Of a stretch of DNA of 64,000 bases, positions 55,297 to 64,000 are shown piece by piece. The translations under genes were made by a program, and so were the position numbers. Numbering within the stretch: position 1 is the first letter of the stretch; the number at the start of each line of letters is the position of its first letter. The stretch is taken from assembly GCA_037157565.1 (NCBI GenBank), contig JAZHRO010000003.1, positions 69,938,501 to 70,002,500 on the forward strand. Reading direction: 5' to 3'. Source of the stretch: Thalassia testudinum (lineage: Eukaryota; Streptophyta; Magnoliopsida; Alismatales; Hydrocharitaceae). Under the pieces are notes generated by a model, which ran no database searches, was not told where the DNA came from, and saw only the letters and a list, made by a program, of their open reading frames with translations.

Positions 55297-56092
55297 TCAG
55301 TGTACTAAGAAACTCAATAGAGTTATGGATAGCAAAGGCTCAGCTGGAAATCGGTCTGATATTGGCGGGGAGTATAGAATATATTCTAGGTCTAGCCAAG
55401 ACAAGTGGTCCGCCACAACATTTTGGGCTCCAGCTTTGTCGCAGATGTCGACATCAAACTCTTGCAAAAGAAGGATCCATAAGGCGGGGTTTGGCATCCT
55501 TTCCCAACAAATGCCGGAGGGTGGAATGGTCAGTGTAGACAATAACTTTGGACCCAAGTAAGTATGACCTGAATTTCTCCAACCCGAATAGCACAACTAA
55601 CAATTCTTTCTCAGTGACTGTATAGTTACATTGAGCCTCGTTTAGCACTTTGCTAGCGTAGTATATTACGAATGGATGTCACACCCAATGCTAGCCAAGA
55701 AAGGCTCCGACGGCGAAGTCAGAGGCATCACACATCATCTCGAAGTTGAAAGACTAGTCAGGAGGTTGGAGAATACGTGCACTTAAAACAATCATTCGCA
55801 AGGTCTCAAAAGTGTTAAGACACGAGGAGTCAAAATCAAAGGGATTGTTGGTTACCAGAAGATTCATTAATGGACGAGCAATTTTCGAGAAATCTCGAAT
55901 GAATCTTCGATAAAATCTAACATGCCCTAAGAATGATCTGATTTGCCTGACCGAGCTAGGTGGAGGTAGTTGCGAAATGATTTCGGACTTAGCTAGGTCC
56001 ACCTCGAGTCCATTAGAGGAGATCCTGTGACCTAGTACAATGCCATCCCTCACCATAAAATGGCTTTTCTCCCATGAAAGTACTAGGTTAAC
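55297..56092 (-). pseudogene. RNase H and RT thumb of element G, cut by element H
   Basis: The frame 55754-56056 holds the end of RT and the thumb (DGIVLGHRISSNGLEVDLAK, FYRRFIRDFSKIARPL). RNase H motifs follow: [30 protein letters not shown] and [11 protein letters not shown], covering the D, E and D residues. NVVADHLSWLDL leads to integrase. The RT palm with its catalytic site must lie right of H, off-window. The H insertion falls within the codons just before SWEKSHFMV. Confidence 0.85.
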
Positions 56093-58648
56093 TGGTCGTC
56101 ATCTTTCTCAACATAATTAGTTAAGTTAATTGTGCTTAATTATGTGCAGAAGAAAGTAACTTAGGTCAACTTGAATTTATGTTAATTAAGTAGTATAGGG
56201 TCAAGTTAACCTAACATTTTAGATTTTATTTCTTTTAACTGGTTGAGTCTAGGTCGTTGACTGGGAGGTATAACTTAATTAGAATTCACCATTCAGTCCA
56301 AGCTACTTGTGGAAAGTATAATTAAATTTATTTTAAGAACATGAATTTTGCTTAATGATTTCAAATTAAGAGAATATGCAAAATTCCATAAGAAAACACA
56401 TTTACACAAATGATCTTCCTTAACAACAAGTAGACATGTTTATTTCTTTTTATTTCAAGTGATTAAGGCAAGAAAAAGTAATTCTATTGAAAATATGCCT
56501 TATTACAACATTAAGCTCAAAAGGAATGAATAATATGCAAGAAATTAAACCATGAATTTCTCTTCTTTATCTTAAGCCTCTTTCTTTCTCTTCTTCTTCT
56601 ACCTTTCTCTCTTTCTTTTTCTTTTCCTTTTACTTATTTCTTATTTCTTATTCTTCTTCTTAATCTTTTCCTTAATCTTTCTCGAGCTCTTTCTTACACA
56701 ATTCTTCTTTTCTTTCTTCCTTCTCTTCCTTCTCTACTTTTCTCTTTAGCACTTGCCTGTTCAACCTTCCTTTCTCTCTACGAGCTCTCTCTTTCTTATC
56801 CTTCGCTTCCTTTCCTTTGCTTCTTCTCCTTCTCTTCTGAGCCTTAGTGATTAGCCCATATTCGTGGGCTATTTAAGTATCTAAATGTCTAAACATTAAA
56901 TTAATTTTAACATTTAGGTAGCATCATTAGGATGTAAATAAATTAGTTCATATTTTTAGCTTAAGTACATAATTCATGCATTTAGAATTAACTTAGGGTT
57001 GCATACATTTAATTAGTTAATTAATTAGATGCAGTATTTTAATTAACATAGAAGTTAAGGTGTTATGCATAAATAACCCTAATTATTTTATTCTTTTATT
57101 CGTTTTCTCCTTGCACAGGTAACTTCTCCGGCTCCGCCTCCTCCTGTGCATCACATTCATGCTACGGCATTTTGAATTTGAAATCAGTGTGGCCGTGGCT
57201 ACAAAAGGAGAAGGGAGAGCTGCCGTTGAGAGGAGGCCACCACCCTTTTTCCTCACTGTGTTTAGAGGACCTTGCTCCTTTTCCATTCCATACCATCGAC
57301 CTCACCGCGGTAGAACGACTCACCACCGTCGACGTGTGGGGTGACAGCCCACACCGCCAAAGAGTCTCTGCAACTCCTCACCTCAGCCAACTCATGCCAG
57401 CCTCTGCGCATCCACCTTCAATGCATACACCATCTGCCACCGTGCCCTCAACTCAGCCAGCACACGCTCATGCTCTAGCCTTCACCAACTGCTTCAACCC
57501 ACCTCCAGCACTTGCACCACCGCATGCCCCCACTTCACTAATAGCAGCATCAGCGCCCTCACCAGCCACCTGTGCACGCATGCTCTCACCCCAGCTACTC
57601 TCCCTCTGCTCCATCAGACCCACCATGCATCTCTAGCCCAGCCAGTACGCCTGCACCTCCCTACCTTCTGTAGAACCTCCAGCGCCCCTGCACTTCCGCA
57701 CCTCCGCTAGCCTACGGCATGTGCTCCACACACCTTCACATCCGCTCGCCAGCAGCCCGTGTTCCAGCACCCACACCCACGCACCCCTTGTGGCCTGCGG
57801 AGCTGCTCCTCCACGCGCCTGCGCTCCAGCGCCACTAGCATGCCCGTGTGCACCTGTGCGCCTTGTAGAGGCCACGCCTCCATGCGCTCATGCTCTGCGT
57901 GCGTCTGCAATGCCTGTAGTGCTTATGCGCTCCTCTCCTTGCACCTGCAGCACGTGCGGCCAGTAGCAGGCTCCTCCACTGCCACCACTCCTTTCCTCCG
58001 GCAGGCCAGCTCTGGCCATCTCACGACACATCACCGCCACCATCGTGAAGGCCTCACTTCAGCAGACCTCTTGTAGTAGTGCCTCGAATGAACCTCTCTC
58101 CCATGCGTAAGGAGGAGAGAGGTAAAATCCTCTGCTTTTACTTTAATTAATAATTACATTCGAATGCCATTTCCATGAAAATGAATTTTGATTCATGATT
58201 ATAATATTGAGTGAAATTGCGACTTCATACTCAAGCTTTCTTATAATTGTGTGGCTTTTGTGATTCACATTGTTTGACATTGGTTTTGGATTAAGATGTG
58301 CACAAATTTTCTCTAATGAATATCAATTGGAAATTACATGATTCATCACATATTTTTTGAATACTTCAGCGAGGAAAAATTGCACATCTACCCTTATATT
58401 TTTGAGTTATTGTGCATCTTCTTTCCATCGCATTTCATGTCAGATTTGACTTTGGATTTCACACTTGATTGAACAAATATGAAATAATGGAGAGTTTATT
58501 GCATCATTGCCTCCCTGTGGACATGACCCGCTCTTCTGAGTGGTTAATTTTTATTGTAATTATTTTGTTAAGCAGTTTTCCACCACTTTATTACTAAAAC
58601 GACAAATCATCTTAATCACATTATTCGAAAGCGAAAACCATCTTACCA
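56093..58648 (+). repeat. 5' LTR of element H
   Basis: TGGT...ACCA ends, 2556 bp. A pyrimidine-rich tract covers 56560-56840. A CA/GC-rich degenerate repeat zone covers 57350-57970. The R-U5 end (58440-58600) resembles the E LTR: both have GCCTCCCTGTGGACATGACC. GCTACAAAAGGAG near 57199 may be a decayed TATA box. The Pro/Ala-rich frames at 57172-58076 are LTR sequence. Confidence 0.85.
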
Positions 58649-58650
58649 AG

Positions 58651-58671
58651 TGGCGCCATTGTCGGGGAGGC
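58651..58671 (+). other. Primer-binding site of element H
   Basis: TGGCGCCATTGTCGGGGAGG starts two bases after the LTR. It is the best match here to the Athila tRNA-Asp-type site. Confidence 0.88.
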
Positions 58672-59798
58672 ATCAGATGCAATAATTTCACCTGATTTTA
58701 TTTCTGATTATGTCTCATTGCATAGTGATCTGACCATTTATTATCTTTTCTTTGTGAGGAATTTATGTGAGGAATTTGAGAGAGGCAACAGGCACACCGG
58801 GGAGAAGACGTCGACCTTGAGCGATGCTTACATGCGAGGAAGATGAAGGAGACTTGGATTCTACCTCTATAGGAGATTTTCCATTTCATAAGTTTTATTT
58901 CTATTTTCTCGCCCTTGTAGTAATTGGAGCTGATTTTTGGGAGCTTGTTCCATTTTCTTTAGATTTAGGTTTTTAATTTATTTTGTGGATTATTTACCCT
59001 TTAATTTGCTTGTGCATAAGTAGCTAAAAAAAAAACTAAAAAAAAAAGAGCTATTTGCTAGAAGCTGCCTGCCTTAGGTCAAATCATTTAGTACTAAATG
59101 AGCAGCATCTAGATCTAATTGTTGTCTTGCATATTGCATGAAGAATGCTAGAATCAGGTATGCATTTCTAACTTTGCATTTCTGCCTGTCATGCAAATGC
59201 ATTTGAATTAATTTTTAGACCACATAATCTGTCTTGAAGTGATCTAACAAGTGGTCACATATATTCTTGAAAAAGGACGAATTAAAGAAGGGACATTTAA
59301 AAATCAATCACTTTATTTTCAAAAATGGTGTGTGATTCAAAATTCAAAATATTTTTGCGGTGTATGCACACTTATATCTTTTGCACCATGGCACGCATTT
59401 AGACACTCCTAACTCTTGAAACGACTAGGACAAGAGCCCTCCTACCATTGGATTCTGAAGTGTTCGGAACTTGAGATGAAAGGTTTTGTAAATCCAAAGA
59501 GGGGGATACCCTGTCACGGATTTTTGGAGGTAGTTGAGAAGCACCGCAAAAGCACAGCATTAAAGGAAGGCTTAGGCCTACTTGCATCCCTCGTTCTTCC
59601 ATCTTTGGATTTGCTCTACCATTTGAGATTTAGGGAAGAACACCTAAGCTCCAACTAGGTCTTTTTAGGCATTTCGAAGGTTGACAATAGGCGTGTAATT
59701 GATTGGGCAACTTTCTTTGTCACCTACAATTTGAACTTAAGTCAAAAGCCTAAATTTGTAAAGATCGAACAAGTCCTTTTGAATTGTGTTTGTAGTTC
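58672..59798 (+). other. Leader of element H
   Basis: No gene is seen. AATTGTGTTTGTAG ends at 59795, three bases before the gag ATG. It looks like a splice acceptor, as in B and D. Confidence 0.6.
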
Positions 59799-61100
59799 AT
59801 GCTTGGTAGGCGTTCTCTTAGGAGACAACTTGTGTTTGATCTTGAACCAGAAAGAATCTTAAGAAGAAACCTTCCAAGGGTAGAAATGGCCAGTCAAAGG
59901 AGCCTTAAGGAATATTTCATTCCAACCAATCAAGTTGGCACTGCACTACGTAGACCTGGAGAGGACAATCCTTATGAGATCAAAAGCAGTACCAAATCCT
60001 TGCTACCCTCCTTTTATGGTATTGCTAGGGAAGACCCTTACAGGCATATAGAGGAATTCACCAAGGTCTGTTCCACGGTGAAGCTACAAGGCGTTACTGA
60101 TGATGCTCAAATGCAGACCCTCTTTCCTTCTCCCTTAAGGACAAAGCCAAGTATTGGTATCACACCCTTGATGATATTAACACTTGGGATGCCCTGAAGG
60201 AGTTTTTGAAGTACTTCCCCATGAGCAAAACCAATCACTTTAGGAGGGAAATTATGAGTTTTGTTCAAAAGGATGGGGAAGCTTTCCATGATGCGTGGGA
60301 GCGCTTTAATGATTTGCTGAGACTTTGCCCACATCACTAGGTGCGTAAATGGCAACTGGTTGAAAGGTTCTACACCGAACTTAATGATTCACATAGGCAA
60401 ACTATGGATGGTGCCTATGCAGGAACCTTTCTATCTAAGACTGAGGATGAAGCTTGGAACCTTTTTGATACTTTGAGTGAGAATTATATTCACTTGAATT
60501 CGGCCTACATGGATAGAAAGCCCACTCTCATGCAAAGAAAGTTGGTGGCGAATGAGGCAAGGGACACCCAGAATTTACCCTATCAGGTTCAATTATTGAA
60601 TCAAAACATGGAAAGGCTTATGTCAAACCCGAGTCCATTCGTATCTAACACCTCCACATCCCAAGCTTCTGAGTGCTTAATTTGCCAAGGCAATACACAC
60701 GCCACTGTGGATTGCCACTTGGCCTCCCAATTCCCTAAGCTTGTATAGGCGGATCTGAATGCTGCTCAAGGGTTCCGTCCTAGACCTCGTAATGACCCTT
60801 TTTCCAACACTTATAATGAGGGATGGAGGAACCATCCAAACCTTTTATGGAGACAAGGAAATGTCTCAAATTTAGGGAATTATAAACCACAATCCTTTCA
60901 AAATAATCAAATTAACCGACCTCAGACCTTTGCCCAACCTAAGACCTCTGAGATGGATGAATTGAAGGCAATGTTGAAACCTATGTAAGAAAGTCAAAGT
61001 GCCATCATCCAATCTCATGACAAGGCTATACATGAGATGAAATCACAAATAGGACACCTTGTTGAGGCCGTTAGACAGAGGGAACTGGGAAGCTCCCTAG
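59799..61100 (+). pseudogene. gag of element H, with a CCHC zinc knuckle
   Basis: The ATG at 59799 opens a frame with YGIAREDPYRHIEEFTKVC. A frameshift near 60120 moves the capsid to another frame (EFLKYFPMSKTNHFRREI, AFHDAWERFNDLLRLCPHH). A stop follows near 60340, and the frame goes on to 60748. A zinc knuckle, CX2CX4HX4C (60674-60715; C-LI-C, H, C), is present; no such knuckle is visible in A, C or F. NPFSNTYNEGWRNHPN comes next, after another stop. Gag would form the particle and bind RNA. This copy is dead. Confidence 0.87.
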
Positions 61101-61139
61101 TGCTGCTGAGGAGAATCCTAAAGGAAAAGGGATTGTCTT

Positions 61140-62552
61140 TAGCGAGCATGCTCAGGCGGTGACTATTCTGAGGAGTGGGAAAGAAATTTCCAACCCGATG
61201 CTCCTATAGTCTCACTCCATAAAAAACCATCCACCCCAACTTTCACCCCCACCGGAGAAGACTTGCCCAAATCTTCTCCACTTGAAATCACATCATCGGA
61301 AGAAGTTGCCCCCGTTCCACCCCTTACTCGACATGATAACCCTTCCACCCAGAGATCGAGAGTGCCCTTTCTAGAGCGCTTATCCACCTCTGGGCAAACT
61401 TCTGCTGGCTCATCTGGGGCCAACGATAAGATGGATGAGATCATGGAAACTTTCAAGCAAGTGTAGATTAACCTGCCTTTGCTTGAAGCTATCAGGCAGA
61501 TTCCGTCTTATGCCCGCTTCTTAAAGGACCTGTGCATGAAAAAGCGGCAATCTAGGAAATAGGTCCAACCAAAAGTTGTCCTGCCTGATTCTTTTAGCTC
61601 AATTGTTCAACATGGCACACCCCCGAAACTTAAGGACCTAGGAGCCCCATACATCTCAGTAGTTATTGGTGACTTACAGATTGATGAGGCTCTAGTTGAT
61701 CTGGGTGCAGGGGTGAACATCCTTCCAAGCTACATGTATGAACAACTTGGGGGAGGCAACCTGAAGGCTAGCTCTATAATCCTTCATGTTGCAGATCGAT
61801 CACTTAAGACACCACAGAGGATTTTGGAAGATGTCCTCGTAAGAGTGGAGGATTTCTTTTTTCCCATTGACTTCTTAGTTTTGGACACTGACCCTACCAA
61901 CAAACCAACCAAACCCTCCACAATTTTGGGCCACCCCTTCCTTGCAACTTCGCATGCTTCAATCAATTGCAATACTGGGGCATTGAAAATGGGCTTTGGG
62001 AACAGGAAAATCCAGCTTAATGTGTTTGATGCTTACAAACAAGCCGGACTTGAGGATTGTTCTCAAGTTGAGGTGATAGATGACCTGGTTGAAGAGGCAA
62101 CCCCTGCAATGTTATGTGATGACCCCCTTCAGCATGTCATGCTAAATGAGCATTCCCAATTCTTGGAGGAATGTGAAGGGGATATACTAGAACTTGAGGA
62201 ATTGCTGGGTGTTTCTGCTGAGTCTCTTTCCCCATCATCTCTACCTAAGGTAGATCTGCTACCTGAGATGGGGACATCTATTATGAAACCCTCAACCATA
62301 CAAGCCCCCGACCTTGAGTTGAAACCCCTCCCTGACACTTTCAAGTACGTCTTCCTAGGTGACAATGATATGCTCCCCGTTATCATTTCAGCTGTGCCAT
62401 CTGAGGCACAGGAGGGAGCCTTGATTGAATGCTTGTCTAGGCACAAGGAGGCTATTGCTTGGAGCATTGCTGACATTAAGGGTATAGACTCTACACTTTG
62501 CATGCACCACATTTATACTGATGATTCCACCAAGCCATTTAGGGACATGTAG
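61140..62552 (+). pseudogene. Protease region of element H
   Basis: The gag-protease linker has INLPLLEAIRQIPSYARFLK with stops near 61466 and 61560. The active-site motif is ALVDLGAGVNILP at about 61691-61729. FPIDFLVLDTDP and TILGHPFLATSHASINC follow; the usual Arg of ILGRPF is His. From 62100 an acidic linker leads to HHIYTDDSTKPF, after which a TAG at 62550 breaks the passage into RT. Confidence 0.87.
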
Positions 62553-62563
62553 AGACGTCTGAA

Positions 62564-63978
62564 CCCTAATATGAGGATGTGGTTAAAAAGGAAATCCTGA
62601 AGTGGTTGGACGATGGGATCATATATCCCATTGTAGATAATAAATGGGCAAGTCCTATTCATGTGGTGCCAAAGAAGGTAGGCTTTATTGTGGAATTCAA
62701 TGACCAAGGTGAACAAGTTGTCACTAGACCCTCAACTGGATGGAGGATCTATATTGATTACCGCAAGCTGAATACCGCTACCGAGAAGGATCACTTTCCC
62801 TTGCCTTTTATTGGTCAAATTCTCAAGAAATTGGCAAGGAATAAGTACTATTGCTTTCTCGATGGATATTCTGGGTACAACCAAGTTGCAGTCTTCCCTG
62901 ATGACCAAGAGAAGATGACATTCACGAGTCCTTATGGTACTTTTGCATTCAGGCGTATGCCGTTTGGATTATGTAATGCCCCTGCAACCTTCTAGCGGTG
63001 GATGATGTCTATTTTTTCGAACATGATAGACAAGTGTGTTGACGTGTTTTTGGATGACTTCTCCATTTATGTCTTGTCTTTCGACCAGTGTCTCGTGCAC
63101 TTGGAGAATGTGTTGAAGCGATGTAAGGAGACTGGTTTAGTCCTCAGCTGGGAGCAAAGTCATTTCATGGTACAGAAAGGAATTGTACTTGGGCATGTTG
63201 TATCCGAGCAAGGTTTGGAAGTAGATCAAGCCAAGATTGATTCTATTTCCAAACTCCCATTGCCTACGAATGTCAAACAGATTAGATCCTTTTCGAGCCA
63301 TGCCAGCTTTTATAGGCGCTTTATTAAAAATTTTAGTAAAATTTCTAGGCCACTTTGTGACTTGTTGGCAAAGGAATCTTCCTTCAATTTTGATTGAAAG
63401 TGTGCCGAGGCCTTTCAAACTCTGAAGGAGGCCTTGATCTCTACGCCTATTCTCCAAGCTCCTGATTAGACACTCCCATTAGAGCTAATGTGTGATGCGT
63501 CAGATTATGCAGTGGGAGCAGTCCTTGGACAAAGGGTTGAGAGAGGACCTCATGTGCTACATTATGCCAGCAAGACTTTAATCGAACCTCAGCAAAACTA
63601 CACCGTCACTGAAAAAATTTACTTGCTGTAGTTTTTACTCTGGAGAAGTTTAGGTCTTATCTGCTTGGGTCTAAGGTGGTTATTTTTATTGATCATGTGG
63701 CAGTGAAACATCTCATTGCTAAGAAAGATTCTAAGCCACATCTGATTAGGTGAATCCTACTCCTTCAAGAATTTGACTTGGAGATATGTGAAAAGAAAGC
63801 AGTAGCAAATGTTGTGGCTGACCACCTGTCTCGCCTTCCATTGAATGACTCTCTTTCTGGAGACATTTGCGAGACATTTCCCGATGAAACTCTGATGGTG
63901 GTAAGAACAACTTTACCTTGGTATGCATATACCGTAAATTACTTGGTCACTGGGCAAACTCCTGGCTCTTGGGATTAG
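62564..63978 (+). pseudogene. Reverse transcriptase and RNase H of element H
   Basis: RT has WASPIHVVPKK, WRIYIDYRKLN, TEKDHFPLPFIGQI, FLDGYSGYNQV (first catalytic Asp) and MPFGLCNAPATF. A TAG replaces the expected Gln codon at about 62993. The next frame has VFLDDFSIYV, the YxDD-type site with both Asp, and the thumb FYRRFIKNFSKI. Stops near 63397 and 63467 precede RNase H (LMCDASDYAVGAVLGQ, QQNYTVTEK). A frameshift near 63620 leads to ANVVADHLSRLPL, the link to integrase. Integrase itself is off-window. The damage is light: a few point changes. Confidence 0.9.
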
Positions 63979-64000
63979 CAGAAAAGAAAGAGATTCATTT

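Larger units (their letters stand above)
50994..64000 (-). mobile_element. Element G: old Athila-type retrotransposon, base of the nest
   Basis: It holds the 3' LTR (50994-52585), outer polypurine tract, 3' module, inner polypurine tract, integrase and the RNase H/RT thumb up to 56092, where H interrupts it. The remaining RT, protease, gag and 5' LTR should lie right of H, outside the window. Its LTR start appears to be missing about 40-60 bp, consistent with F having inserted there. Confidence 0.7.
56093..64000 (+). mobile_element. Element H: Athila-type retrotransposon, right end outside the window
   Basis: It holds a 5' LTR, primer-binding site, leader, gag with a zinc knuckle, protease, RT and RNase H in plus orientation. 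The left boundary is TGGTCGTC inside G's RT frame, with TTAAC (56088-56092) as the expected target site. The matching ACCA end of the LTR is at 58648. The second target copy should be beyond the right edge. Confidence 0.85.

Noticed and set aside
57172..58076. Pro/Ala/Thr-rich frames resembling a cell-wall protein
   Set aside because: They sit inside the 5' LTR of element H. Composition alone produces the resemblance; there is no signal peptide or ordered repeat.
1..64000. CRISPR array, satellite array, rRNA, snoRNA or host gene
   Set aside because: No regularly spaced repeats, rRNA motifs or non-transposon coding regions were found. Every stretch can be placed in one of eight retrotransposons.

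Overview
This window is nuclear DNA of a repeat-rich plant, almost certainly a seed plant. It is built entirely of Ty3/gypsy LTR retrotransposons of the Athila type. The gag-protease-RT-RNase H-integrase fragments, the long LTRs (about 1.7-2.9 kb), primer-binding sites related to TGGCGCCGTTGCCGGGGA and 5-bp target duplications all agree. I find no host gene, rRNA, functional tRNA gene or CRISPR. I cannot name the species.

The whole window can be read as nested insertions into one old element. I name the elements A to H. G (minus) is the base; its 3' LTR is at 50994-52585 and its integrase and RNase H lie at 54.2-56.1 kb. H (plus, 56093 to the right edge) inserted into G's RT. F (minus, 14674-50993, interrupted) lies against or inside G's 3' LTR. 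F's own 3' LTR was hit by B (plus, ends at 14673) and by C (minus, 15555-38761). C contains E (minus, 18184-26454, between gag and protease) and D (minus, 30423-36785, in its 5' LTR). A (minus, left edge to 8067) sits in B's 5' LTR. Target duplications support E (CCTGC), D (GCGCG) and C (ATTAA/ATTTA). By-eye LTR divergence rises from D (about 11 differences in 706 bp) through E to C and F, as the nesting order requires.

F, G and H carry decayed pol genes. A and C kept gag and protease but lost RT to integrase through separate deletions. B, D and E carry no gag or pol. B and D share one novel long reading frame, intact in D (597 codons) and broken in B. E has a diverged frame with similar layout and a similar C-terminal motif. 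These gag-less elements keep the cis-acting parts of the coding ones: primer-binding site, a leader block, and two polypurine-tract motifs about 1.2-1.5 kb apart.

The most unusual signals are four: the novel frame carried by the gag-less elements; a tRNA-like sequence with Pol III A and B boxes at the same place in the U3 of B, D and G; a conserved G-box palindrome and hairpin array in the same U3 regions; and the duplicated polypurine-tract module in all six elements where it can be seen.
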